Assembly (NCBI GenBank): GCA_003990745.1
Contig: RBNI01002141.1
Coordinates: forward strand, 1 to 19,537
Origin: Jimgerdemannia flammicorona
Taxonomy: Eukaryota > Mucoromycota > Endogonomycetes > Endogonales > Endogonaceae
Direction of reading: 5' to 3'
DNA length: 19,537 bases
The position numbers and the translations under genes were made by a program. Positions 1-9,027 of this stretch are shown here, one piece after another; the stretch's first letter is position 1; the number at the start of each line of letters is the position of its first letter. Under the pieces are notes generated by a model. That model searched no databases. It was not told the origin of the DNA and saw only the letters and a program-made list of their open reading frames with translations.

Positions 1-2
1 AA

Positions 3-1118
3 AAGAACCTAGAATATATAGGCCAAAACCCTCCCCCACCACCCACCAAGCACTGCCCCCCCATTAACCTAGGCTAAATATTGTCCAGCAGCTCGACCAT
101 ACCAGGCGCAGCAGGGTCTATATTGGCCCACACCTCATTCTACATACCATGCTCTCCCTACCACTAGGGGAAACTCAGCCATATGCCAACGACTGAAAGT
201 GTATGCCTGAGAACCCAACGTATATATAAGGCCATGTCTGAGCCAAATAGAATAGCCCCTGCCACCCTAAAGAGGATGACAAGCAAAGAAAAACCCTCAT
301 CAAAGTACAACACAGTGGGTAGGGCCTGGTTCTCCCAGTCGAGGTGAGTAAAGGACTTACACATAAGGTGAGAGGAGACTCCCAATACCCCACTACTCAA
401 GCCTGCGGGCCTCGATCACATTGCCATGTCAGCTCCCAGTTCCAGTTGAGTACAGCCAAGTGCCTGAAATAGATAGCCTTAGGCCTCCCAACCCTCCCTG
501 ATAACTGGGGCCCAACCCCACTGATCACCAAAAGAAGCCAAGAGTGATACCTACCACCTAACTATACTATATCAATCAAAAGGCCCTACTGAAGTAGTAC
601 CTGCCCCAGCCCTGACAACTGCCCCCAGCCTGGCACCCAACTGGTTCACCTTTATCACCCTTCCTCCTATTTGTGATGGCCATCTCCCCTCCCATCTCGA
701 CAACACCCAAAAAACAGTCACCTATATCAGAACTGCACTCGCCGGGAAGCTTGCCAAAGCCAGAGGGCTCCACCATAGGCACCGAGGACCTGTAGGTAAC
801 CTATACTGAGCACTTGATGCCCAAGGTCAGCCGACTCCCTATGTAGCCCAAGACATACCAAGACAACTCCTTATTGACGATAGCAAAAGGAAAAAGGTAC
901 TGCACCAAAACAAGTACACCCCAGATGCAGCTGAAGGCACCAGAATCTGTGAAAAAGTGGAGGAAGCACTGATCCGATACCAATAAAGAGGCAACTCATC
1001 ACCATTACCCTCCTCCCACCATGCCCCTGCAGGCACAGCAAACCAACCCAAGGTAGAGGGGGTAATAATAGGAGAAAGGGGACTCAGAAGGTTACCTACC
1101 AAACCTTGTGACCAGTAA
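3..1118 (+). pseudogene. Decayed single-frame ORF in GC-rich block, unknown product
   Basis: I do not recognise this protein. Reading the plus strand from base 3, one frame runs to a TAA at 1116-1118 (about 372 codons) with scattered in-frame stops, among them 480-482, 522-524, 807-809 and 984-986, and no frameshift needed. From about 525 to 983 only one stop interrupts some 150 codons. The N-terminal part is rich in Pro and Ser. The C-terminal part is charged, with stretches such as LLIDDSKRKKVLHQNKY and EGTRICEKVEEALIRYQ. Base composition is much more GC-rich than the DNA to its right and resembles the LINE at 8914-14834. Short minus-strand ORFs here look like antisense shadows with low-complexity translations. 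It could be a retroelement ORF (for example an ORF1 or Gag) or a lost host gene; the window edge cuts the start. The frame is seen directly; coding origin is inferred. Confidence 0.45.
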
Positions 1119-1149
1119 GATAGCAGAGAAAGGAACAAGTCTTTTCCTT

Positions 1150-2520
1150 ATTATTGGATTGTCTTTAAGATAGAATTGGTCCAGCTGTTAGAATTTATTT
1201 GACTATAGTCTTGATTCTTACCAGGTACCATTGTTGGTAATCACAACTAACTGGACATCCTTGTTCTCAGATTTTTCTTATAAGCCATTCAGATAGTGTA
1301 TCAAATAAATAGTCAGCTCTTATACTATTTTGTGCTTCATCATTGGCAATATATCCTAGACCAATAGTATTCAGGAGTAACTTGAGTTTTGTATAGAAGG
1401 GTTTGAATTCCTCCTTACCATATATATCAAATTTGAGATTGCAGAGTTTTACTTAAGATTCAGCAATTAGAGTTTCACTGTAATATTGAGCAATTATGAG
1501 TTATTTGAGTTCAGGGGCTGCAGGATGGTTTCTATATTCTGGAGTGTTATTTGCTGCATTTTGTATAATGACTGTAGGTTGGATATCCTATATAAGGAGT
1601 TTTTCCAGAAAGGGTTTACCACTATTCTTTGGCAGGTCCTTGGAAGAATATAATAACTTGATAGATATAGGCTGTAGTAGTAGTAAAGAGTTGTTCCAGA
1701 GGGTGGTCTTAATTGTTTATCAGAAGGCAGTCAGTAACTCACTCATTGGTCTATTGGTTGGCTTCAAAATTGGTATCAATTATATGAATAAAGCTTTGGA
1801 CTTCCTATGCAGTACCATTGAAGATAGGTAGGCTCAGACTTTTTGTTGGTCAGGTCTGTTCAGCTAAGGCAGTAATGATTGCTACTATTATGGCTACCTG
1901 GGCTGTGAGATCTATAATCTGTTAGTTTGTCATATTGTTTACTGGAGATAGTTGGACTACTGATAATAAGATTACTAGTACAACTTGAGATACTGGTGCA
2001 AAGTGTGATAGTATTCTTTGAGTCTGTATCAGTTGCTAGAGTAACTATTGTGAGTCTGGAATAAAAGCTTGATAGATAGTTATTTATTACTATGTAGATA
2101 TATTTTGTCTTAATAGAGGTGTGTCTTCTTCAATAGTATATTGAGATTGAATTTACTAAGATACTCTTTCTTCTCTTAGCTTTGGTCCCCTATATGGTTG
2201 GGTTTGCTCAGTATCAAAGTAGATAGAATCAGTTATATATTAGATTTCAGATGGACTTAATTCAAAATCAGGTTTAGGTTCAGTATTGATTTCAGTTTCA
2301 GATAGGACTGTAGCTAGGCCTGCTTCTGATTTGGGATCAGATTGTTGATGAAGGATTTCTCTTGCTTCTTCTTTAAGAATATAGTAGATCTTATAATTCT
2401 GAAAGTAGTAGTATAAAGTAGTCTTGGTTCTGATGTGGTAAAAGTTAGTAGAGTTGAGCTACTTGGCTATAAAAGTCTGGGCTTTATGAAAAACTAGGGC
2501 TAGAAAGATTGTCCTAGATC
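1150..2520 (-). pseudogene. Decayed Gag-like ORF of an LTR retrotransposon
   Basis: The minus strand has one frame of 278 codons from 2458 down to about 1624, interrupted only by stops that mostly fit former Gln or Trp codons. It starts with YHIRTKTTLYYYFQNYKIYY, passes a charged acidic stretch (QTQPYRGPKLREERV) and reaches PIFNGTA, then an FIHIIDTNFEANQ segment and FFQGPAKE followed by stop-Trp-stop. The order 'P-F-G, hydrophobic FI..., GPA.W' resembles the Gag capsid core of Ty3/Gypsy-type elements. After a frameshift near 1500-1600, another minus frame continues (KEEFKPFYTKLKLLLNTIG, RADYLFDTLSEWL) to about 1190. No protease, reverse transcriptase or integrase motif was found in the window, so the element is incomplete. 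The plus-strand ORF at 1496-1831 is an antisense shadow. The Gag call rests on pattern resemblance only. Confidence 0.45.
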
Positions 2521-2589
2521 ACTCAGATTTGTAGAGCTGATAAAACTCTTATTGAGAAGAGTAAAGAAGGCTTTTATAAGACCTTCTTT

Positions 2590-3045
2590 ATCTTAACTTG
2601 CAGGGTATAGAGTAAGAAGTTCAGTATATAGAGTTTCACCTATCTGCTAATTTAATTAGAGTACTTCTTTTTATAGATAAAGTCTATCCCACTTGTTGCA
2701 AGTGTAGAGGTCAAATTGTCCTTATATATCAAGTTCAATTCTCTCTAGATTGTCAGATAGTTTGGGATAAATTCTAGTTCAAAGGTTGGGCTTTATATTA
2801 ACTTATAGAAATTCTCATAGAGATTTATAGCAGGGTGAGGAAGTATCTTGAAGCAGAATTGGATTATAGACCACTACTACTAAGTTATAAGAGGATTACT
2901 TATAAAAGTACCATTATGTAGTTTTAGAAGAGTTTTTTAGAAGTTCTGGATATTCTAGAAGACCATTTTCTTAAGGTCAAGATTAATTTCATATGGAGTA
3001 TATCCTCTACACTTATCAATTTCAAGATTAAGTTGATATCTCAAT
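2590..3045 (-). pseudogene. Decayed coding-like frame upstream of the Gag-like ORF, unknown
   Basis: On the minus strand a continuous frame reads CRGYTPYEINLDLKKMVF, then HNGTFISNPLIT, FKILPHPAINLYENFYKL and FELEFIPNYLTI, ending near IYKKKYSN. It is broken by stops at sites that fit lost Gln or Trp codons. The mix of charged and aromatic residues is protein-like, and it lies just 5' of the Gag-like frame in the same orientation. It may be the N-terminal part of the same retroelement polyprotein after frameshifts, or a separate gene. Further upstream (to about 3400) the minus strand still looks weakly coding, but no frame stays open. I cannot name a family. Confidence 0.3.
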
Positions 3046-3947
3046 CAAAGTTCTTTTTTAGACTAGTTCTGGATGTTCAGAATTTTCTGTATTTCAGAAA
3101 GTTTAAGAAACTAAGACCAGCTTAGTTGAATTGATATATTACTATAGATAATACCTAATTAGGAAATTTTATGATATAGTTAGGAGTAGGATCTAATAGA
3201 GTTCAGATTTACTTAAGAGTAGTTTGTAGTTGTTAAATAGGTTTATTCACTATTTATAGTATTGCTATACTAGAAGTAGTTATGTAAAGAGATATTGTAG
3301 AGAAGTATTTAGAAGTTATTGTGTATTTGAATTATTCAAGTTTGAGTTTCTGAGGTGTAGAAGAGGGGATATTTATACTAATGAAGGGCTATCTGGACTA
3401 TACTAAATGTAGATATAGTACTTAGTGCCTTACTGGGTCAAAATATAGTCACATAGTATAAGTATGAACTGATATATCAAGAGATCATCTGACTGCTAAG
3501 TCAGTATATAGTGTGATAATCTATAAAAACACAGTACCTAAAAACTTAACCAGATGATGTGAACATTAGCACAGCATAGTAACCAGCAACCATTGCCTGC
3601 AGAAAATATATAAATAACCCAGATAGCTAAAGGAGGAAAAAATCCTGACAGTGGCTATTACTCTGATAGTAGCTATCACCCTGACAGTAACTGTCACCCT
3701 GACAGTGGCTGTTACCCTGACAGTGAATGTCACTCCATAAATAATATTCTATAGTTAGCTAGATAGCAATCAGATAGTAACCACAATATATAAAATATCC
3801 TAGAGACAAGAGTGAATAAACCTCAGTTCCAAAATACAAAGCAAAAGACAAGTCTGCCTACTACACTTCAAGAGATATACCTGCCAAAAGTCACTTGATC
3901 CAGAAAGGATTGCAATACTTAGGAGAAATGCCTGCTCTACAGCTACT
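3046..3947. other. AT-rich flank of the hAT insertion, possibly LTR-derived
   Basis: There is no intact gene here. The stretch is AT-rich and nearly free of CpG. It has TATA-like sequences (around 3608 and 3787) and an AATAAA at 3815-3820 on the plus strand. This arrangement recalls an LTR in the plus orientation, but I found no second LTR copy, primer binding site or TG...CA ends I would defend. It contains the 18-bp minisatellite at 3643-3732. A plus-strand frame from about 3627 runs, with stops, up to the hAT insertion point and continues in frame beyond it at 15332. Confidence 0.3.
3643..3732. repeat. Five tandem copies of an 18-bp palindromic unit
   Basis: The units are 3643-3660, 3661-3678, 3679-3696, 3697-3714 and 3715-3732, with consensus CCCTGACAGTGGCTGTCA. 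Each unit contains an imperfect inverted repeat (TGACAGT / ACTGTCA), so each could form a small hairpin or bind a dimeric protein. Copies differ mainly by C/T and A/G changes. Read on the plus strand, the units give a hexapeptide repeat of the type PDSxCH/PDSxYY. Confidence 0.9.
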
Positions 3948-3955
3948 ACTAGGAG
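3948..3955. repeat. Target site duplication of the hAT element, left copy
   Basis: ACTAGGAG is directly repeated at 15324-15331. An 8-bp duplication is the hallmark of hAT-family insertion, and both copies directly abut the terminal inverted repeats. The match is perfect. Confidence 0.93.
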
Positions 3956-4000
3956 TAGTGCTCCAAATGAATGGAGTTGATCTGGATGAGATTCGATTCA
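3956..4000. repeat. hAT left terminal inverted repeat
   Basis: It begins T-AGTGCTC at the target duplication and ends in AGATTCGATTCA (3989-4000). It pairs with 15278-15323: bases 2-8 and 11-15 are identical, as is the inner 12-mer. The first base differs (T left, C right). The region between is diverged, with a 1-bp length difference. Confidence 0.85.
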
Positions 4001-4030
4001 GGTTTGTCATGTGATGGATTCAAATCAACT

Positions 4031-4150
4031 CAGATTGGTCTCATGATCTGATCTGGATTGATCTGGATTGATCTAGATTGATCCATTTGGATTGACCCAT
4101 CCAGATGATCCATTTAGATTGATCCATCTAGATTGATCCATCTGGATTGA
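4031..4150. repeat. Left subterminal GATTGATC-type repeat array
   Basis: About ten imperfect copies of a 10-11 bp unit (GGATTGATCTG / AGATTGATCCA) lie just inside the left terminus. In hAT elements, subterminal repeats of this kind are typical transposase binding sites; that role is inferred here. Confidence 0.8.
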
Positions 4151-4353
4151 AATCTTTAGTGACATCACTCTTTCTTTTGTTCATTTTGCTCTCATTTTTT
4201 TTTTCCTACCACACTTTGGTGACATCACCCTTTTCTTTGTTCCCTCTCTTTTCTTTGTTCTTTTTCTTTGTTCTTTCCTGCCACATCACAAGCAAACAAA
4301 ACAGCAGCCCTTAATTTGTATGTTGGTCCAGTCTACTCATTTTTCACTCTGCA
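4151..4353. other. Non-coding stretch between hAT left array and companion gene
   Basis: It is rich in T and C tracts, with a short duplicated phrase (GTGACATCAC followed by TTTCTTTGTTC-like sequence at about 4159-4180 and 4219-4276). It probably holds the promoter and 5' leader of the plus-strand gene; no specific promoter element stands out. Confidence 0.35.
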
Positions 4354-4464
4354 ATGATTATCAAAAGAGGGAGTATTCGAGATGGAAATGCACTCTCTGC
4401 TAATAATGTTAGATTCTTTCTCATATGGGCAGCACACAAGCTGCTCATTGAGAGCTAAAGGAGT

Positions 4465-4497
4465 GATGGCAATGGCAATGGCAATGGCAATGGTGAT
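4465..4497. repeat. GGCAAT hexanucleotide microsatellite in exon 1 of companion gene
   Basis: There are four copies of GGCAAT followed by GGTGATAGTGATAGT. In the predicted frame this encodes an Asp/Gly/Asn/Ser run (DGNGNGNGNGDSDSGDEGE), so the unit length keeps the frame open. Confidence 0.85.
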
Positions 4498-4914
4498 AGT
4501 GATAGTGGGGATGAGGGTGAATTCTGGTAATAACTCATGGTAGCCCTTTAGACCTCAGAATTCACAGACCTCATAGCTATATATGTGGTAGCCTTTTTGG
4601 AGCAACTGATAGTAGATGTAGATTACTCTTTTCTGCTGCTACTTTTTACTTATTTAAATTCCCCCAGCATGACCTGATTTATCTTGTGCTTTTCTTAGGG
4701 TCTACAGCTCTATGGCAAGATCTGCCAACTTTATTCGCAACATCTGGTCAAGATGAAGAAAGGTTGGAGGATATTGCGGGGCATGCCTTTGGTGGCTGAG
4801 CTATTGAGTTAATGCATCGCATGGCAGAGGTCTCAAAAGGAATAGAAGTAAGCCTTTATGAGCAATCTTGTACAACTTGTACAACTCATTGGTATGCAAC
4901 TTGTCAGCATACAG

Positions 4915-4939
4915 CTCACTCACTCACTCACTCACTCAT
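4915..4939. repeat. CACT tetranucleotide microsatellite
   Basis: Six tandem CACT units lie in the predicted intron 4848-5119 of the companion gene. Confidence 0.9.
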
Positions 4940-5022
4940 GCTCTTTTTCTGAAATACCCATCTCTATGTTTTATTTAATTTTATTTTTTATGTGATCTCC
5001 CTCTAAAAAACACCCACACCTG

Positions 5023-5097
5023 TATGCAACCCACCCACATGCAACTCGCCTGCATGCAACCCATCTGCACACAACCTGTCCACACACAATCTATCTG
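5023..5097. repeat. Five tandem 15-bp units (CATGCAACCCATCTG type)
   Basis: The units start at 5023, 5038, 5053, 5068 and 5083 and differ by a few substitutions. In the exon model they lie just before the acceptor of exon 3 (CTCAG at 5119). They give a spurious repetitive N-terminus (MQPTHMQLACMQPICTQ) if the ORF is read from ATG 5024. Confidence 0.85.
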
Positions 5098-6276
5098 CAC
5101 ACTTATCTCAGTCCCTCAGATCAGGGCTCAGTTCCATTGGAAAGGAGAGTTCAAAGTTACTCAAGTTCAACTACATCCGGCATCTGATCAGATAGAAAAA
5201 TTTGAGAGTAAGATGTTCAGCATGAGCAGTACCAGCATCATCATCAAGGCTTGGGGGTCTACATTTGAATCAAAGCTAATCATTCTCAACCAAGAGGTCC
5301 ATTGGCCAGCAGGAGTAACCAATGATAGAGAGAACTATATCTTTATTAACAAATGTAGAGAGGTAGTTGCGATAGTGGTAAGGAACCTCTATAGTGATGA
5401 GCTTTACTACTATATCAATGAGATTTGCAAGGATTGTGTCAAATACTAGGTGGCAGGAAAGAGGGAGTGAAAAAAGCAAGAAGGGGGGGTTTGGACAGGA
5501 ATTGGGTATACTTCAATACTGGCAAAGAGTGGGTTCTGGAGTTCTGAAATCCCCCACACTTGTCTTTCTTTTTTTTTTTCTCCTCTCCAGATAAATCACA
5601 CTCTTTACCAATATACTCTTTTTGATATAATTCCAGAGATGCACAAGATTCTGTACCCCTACTGGAACTTTAGAAGTACTGTCAAAGAGCAAACTACACA
5701 TGAGCATGACATGGCCTGTGCAGTAATGGTGGCTATGATCTGGGGTTCTTTGAGTAGATTGGTGAAGCATATGGCAGGCCAGCTTGGTGGTAATCTTAGT
5801 ACAGCTGTATGTACATTCTTGGTACAATTTAGCATACTGTATGAGGTGAGGAGCTCTGCTTTTTTGAGGTGCTATAGCCCAGAGGAATTCTGCAGCCTGG
5901 GGGATTTCTGTGGCCCAGGGGGTTTCTGCTCCCCCACATACAAAAAGGACTGACCAGTTACCATCTGTTTTGGTAGATTTCTAAGCTGGGGCTCCTGGGG
6001 CTGGACCAAGGGCAGATATCCACCAGCACAGCCTAGCAGTATGAGGTCCTGGGTCAAGGGTTCACCCAACTGTATGCTTGTGTCACATCAGAATACATCA
6101 GGTGCAATATTTCTCTACTCATACACACAAATAACAATGTCACTCCAGTAATATTTTATATCCTAGAAAGGAAGGGCCCAATCTGGGAGGATAGTGGAGG
6201 AGTCTGGTATGACCTCACCTATGGTTTCAGGGTCCTGTTTGTGGCCAACACAACCATCCTCTTTTCAACCACATGA

Positions 6277-6361
6277 TCACCATAGCACCATTGCCTTCAA
6301 GGTATTAAATATTCCATAAGGTCAACCAAATTATCTGCAAACCCCCAGGACCCACTGAATT
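6277..6361. other. Intergenic spacer between convergent hAT genes
   Basis: These 85 bp separate the TGA of the plus-strand gene from the TAA of the minus-strand transposase. It must hold both 3' ends. No strong AATAAA is visible on either strand apart from AT-rich sequence near 6306-6320. Confidence 0.5.
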
Positions 6362-8801
6362 TTAGTGGCCCAAGCCCCACCAAGACTTCAGACACATACA
6401 TACCTGGATTGTCTCAGCATTCAGTGTACACCTCTTTGGGGCAATGAGATCCACCCTATCTGAGAACACCTGCTCGATGGGAGCACTGGAGGCAGGAATT
6501 GCCAGATAGTCCCAAGCCATACCACACAGGCTGGGGAAGTCCATTTGATGCAGCTGCACACTCTGGTAGATAGAGCAGTGGTTAGATTGGTGGGTTAAAT
6601 TGACCCAATGCCCACCTGACAATGTCCACCTAACAACTCACCTTCCATCAGTTGAGCACCTCTGCACCCTCCAGCAGGATCACATAGTCACTGGTGAGGT
6701 AAATGGTAAGTTTGTCTATTGATAGCAGCTCTTCCACTGATGGCTCCCTCTTCCTCTTTCTGCTGAAGTAAATGTGGGATAAGAGGGATCCCTCAGCATA
6801 TTCATCCAGACTTTAGCCAGAACCTTGCAGTGGCACATAGTTTTTCCAGTACACTTTGATTATGGCCTGCTTGGTTCTCTCAATGAAGTGCTGCTCCCAG
6901 CCCTGATCTTTATGGTATTGTAGCTTTAAGCATAGGTCCAGCACTGTTCGAAGAAGAGAAGAGAGTGAGTTTTTGCAGGGATTTCTCTGTTTTGGAAGGA
7001 GCAATGGCCACATGGTGATATCAACATACCTGCACTGATTGAGTATATGGTGGTATCTGTTTGGGAGTAGTACTTTCTGAGCTTACTAAGAGTAACCTCC
7101 ATGGTATCTCTCTGATCCGGACTTAACTATAAATCACCACAACCCTCTAGCCTGTCCTCGAGCTTGTCCTCTAGCTAGTCAATCAGAAGGTTATATACTG
7201 GTATTGCCAAGCTTATTATTGGGGTCATTTGTTTGACTATATTCTTCATACAATTGTCGAAACACTGGCAGTTATATGTAGTGAGGTATTGTATTATACG
7301 GAGGCAGACAAAATGAGTGTAGAGCTAGAGCAATCACCACTTACTTCCAAAACTCTGACAACATTCCTAAGTATGTCTCACTCACTTTCACCTAGAGCCT
7401 CAGCCTGTATTTTCTTGTCAGCAGCTACTGTTGAATCTATTGACTTTTTTTGTTTTTTTTTTTTTTAAAATAAATCTTCAATTATCTGAAATAAGTTGCT
7501 TCAGCTGACTGGAAAAAAAAAGAATACATACTACAGCAAACTCCAGCATGTACTAGATCATTGCAAATGTTGAGTTTCAATACATATAGACATTCAATAT
7601 AAGCTCTTTCAGGGCTAAACTGATTGCTCTACACTATGCAGTGAATTTGTCTCATTGTTGTAGAGATGATCAGACCGATACAACCAGGTTGCATAGCTTG
7701 GAAATTATACTCAGGGCCCCTCCTCTCTCAGATGTTTTGTCTATGTGCATAAGATATATAGTCCTGAATAGTGAGGTTCAGTATGTGGGCCTGGCATTGC
7801 ACATGACAGCTTTCTGCACTGAAGGCCATGTTTTCCTATTTGAGGCTGGCTGCTAAAACTTTGAAAAATATTGAGTTATTTGTGACATTGTCCATCATAA
7901 TGGCCAAAATCTATACTTGAAATATTCAGTCAGCAAATTTATGTGAAAATAAATAACTAATAAAATCTAATTTGTTTTAGGACCTCCCTCAAAATACCAA
8001 CCTGACAGCAAGCCCCCCTTTTTTACCTTGGTTGTAATCCCAAGCTCCTAGATACAACTAATAAAAGTATCTGCGATGTTGTCTCCAGAATGAGGGCCAG
8101 CAAGTTTGATGAAGTTAAGGATGAGAGATTTAAGCTGCCAATCGAGGTCAATTCAATGACCAGTAATGCCTAGAAATGAAATTAAATTGGGGGATATCTA
8201 TGTATCAATCATAAATGAAATTTTGTCTGCTGAATTCTGCTTATTGAATGTGAGGTTAAATTAGTAAGCTCTTTTATATAATTTGGCTTGCAAAGGTCAT
8301 GGTGCTGCCCTTATTTTACCTGAAGTATCTGGTAGAGATTGTCATACTCCTTCCTATAGACCTCCAGGACATCTTTGCAAATAGTATCGGCACTTGGCAA
8401 ATATAAATCATGCTTGAGGAGGCCAAAGATGCTATGTAATTGATCACTCTCGATGGTTGTGAATGGCTGGTCTGTATATACAATCTAGTAAATGAACCAA
8501 TTTTGAAATTCTGCTAAAGAGTATGGCTAAATATTTTTGATTAAATGGCATTGTTAGTATAGAAATAGTCAGGCAATTAGATAAATGTATCCACCATAGC
8601 TTAGATATTGATTTTATTTATCTCTGTGTTCTTTTTGATTTTGTCAGAGTACTTGTCTTTTATATGTCAATTCATGTTCAAAGTCATACCCCCAAGTATT
8701 TTGAACTTCTGGCTGGTACAGTTTATGGGGGTAGATGAAAAAATATCATGTATATATCAAAATAAACAAAAAGTGTCAATAGGTACATCTTAATTTTTTA
8801 C
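6362..8801 (-). pseudogene. hAT transposase with BED zinc finger, spliced, inactivated
   Basis: It catalyses hAT cut-and-paste transposition (RNase H-like DDE fold). Exons on the minus strand: 8801-8595 (BED-like finger: SSTPINCTSQKFKILGGMT, then a stop before HIKDKY); 8526-8320 (VYTDQPFTTIES, LPSADTI); 8236-8027 (ISFMIDT-stop-ISPN, GITGH-stop-IDLDWQL, the RNase H entry); 7910-7532 (ILAIMMDNVTNN, SCHVQCQAHILNLTIQD); about 7485-7345 (IDSTVAADKK; disturbed by an A-run); 7264-7030 (PIISLAIPVYNLLID); 6943-6642 (LKLQYHKDQGWEQ); 6562-6362 (dimerisation region: DYLAIPASSAPIEQVFS, AETIQVCMCLKSWW). Introns: 8594-8527, 8319-8237, 8026-7911, 7344-7265, 7029-6944 and 6641-6563, with an uncertain seventh at about 7531-7486. 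Apart from that one, all joins keep phase. Branch sites include TACTAAC, CTGAC and CTAAC. About 625 codons, the usual hAT size. A dozen or more stops, several at conserved Trp positions, kill the gene. Its true start lies upstream, perhaps across the LINE. Confidence 0.88.
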
Positions 8802-8803
8802 CT

Positions 8804-8903
8804 GTAATAATTACAAACAATATCATCTCCTATCTTAGCATAATGTTACCAGATTTCGAAGCAAGGATTGCATGAAAGGTGTGGAACTATCAGAGATATT
8901 TAA
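8804..8903 (-). other. Upstream part of hAT transposase gene next to the LINE insertion
   Basis: A plausible splice acceptor (TTATTACAG on the minus strand, AG at 8802-8803) precedes the BED exon, so the first exon and promoter probably lie here and in 14845-15323, now separated by the LINE. No convincing start codon was found. Confidence 0.35.
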
Positions 8904-8913
8904 CTTGAAGCAT
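8904..8913. repeat. Target site duplication of the LINE, left copy
   Basis: CTTGAAGCAT recurs exactly at 14835-14844. It abuts the poly(A) end of the LINE here and its 5' end there. Extending by three bases adds one mismatch. Confidence 0.85.

Positions 8914-8915
<2 letters not shown>

Positions 8916-8959
<44 letters not shown>
8916..8959 (-). other. LINE poly(A) tail (44 T on the plus strand)
   Basis: This uninterrupted T-run is the 3' poly(A) of the LINE read on the minus strand. It lies next to the target duplication, with only two bases (TA) between. Confidence 0.93.
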
Positions 8960-8962
<3 letters not shown>

Positions 8963-8981
8963 GTCACTCGGACTCCATTCC

Positions 8982-8987
8982 TTTATT
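8982..8987 (-). promoter_or_regulatory. Polyadenylation signal AATAAA of the LINE
   Basis: A minus-strand AATAAA lies 22 bases upstream of the poly(A) start at 8959 and shortly after the ORF2 stop. Position and sequence fit a canonical 3'-end signal. Confidence 0.7.
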
Positions 8988-9027
8988 AATACCCATCTAT
9001 CCCATATAAATACAATGATTCCACCCC

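Larger units (their letters stand above)
4354..6276 (+). pseudogene. Spliced companion gene inside the hAT element, unknown function
   Basis: I do not recognise the product. The exon model is: exon 1 from ATG 4354 to about 4526 (MIIKRGSIRDGNALSANNV, then an acidic DGNGNGNG run; donor GTAATA); exon 2 about 4699-4847 (donor GTAAGC); exon 3 about 5120-5449 (110 codons; last codon TAG, possibly a former CAG, then GT); exon 4 5591-5845 (85 codons, after a strong pyrimidine tract ending TCTCCAG); exon 5 5977-6276 (100 codons, stop TGA). The last intron (5846-5976) has donor GTGAGG, a CTGAC branch site and acceptor TAG. Exons 3-5 join in phase; the exon 1-2 join is unresolved. In-frame stops at 4456, near 4795 and 6034 show it is broken. 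The protein would be about 400 residues, with no signal peptide or clear membrane segment. It converges on the transposase gene 85 bp away, so it lies wholly within the transposon. It may be an element-encoded accessory protein or a captured host gene. Confidence 0.55.

Noticed and set aside
839..1138. Minus-strand 99-codon ORF in the left GC-rich block
   Set aside because: The plus strand has a frame that stays consistent over more than 1 kb; this one is its shadow.
1496..1831. 111-codon plus-strand ORF with hydrophobic N-terminus
   Set aside because: The minus strand in the same place carries the longer Gag-like frame; the apparent membrane segment is an antisense artefact.
2640..2780. Plus-strand zinc-knuckle-like reading of a LINE C-terminus
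   Set aside because: Only a loose cysteine pattern; the minus strand gives a longer, better protein-like frame over the same bases.
3280..3420. Plus-strand Copia-type pol end (GDIYTNEGL) next to an LTR
   Set aside because: A single short resemblance among stops in several frames, with no matching integrase or reverse transcriptase nearby.
5024..5449. Plus-strand ORF starting at ATG 5024 as a complete small gene
   Set aside because: Its first 32 codons are the 15-bp minisatellite; a phase-matched acceptor at 5119 and the upstream exon suggest only the part from 5120 is coding.
7229..7468. 79-codon plus-strand ORF
   Set aside because: Antisense to two transposase exons and one intron; it ends in a T-run artefact.
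8916..8959. T-run as a transcription terminator or satellite
   Set aside because: Its place between the LINE AATAAA and a target duplication identifies it as the LINE poly(A).
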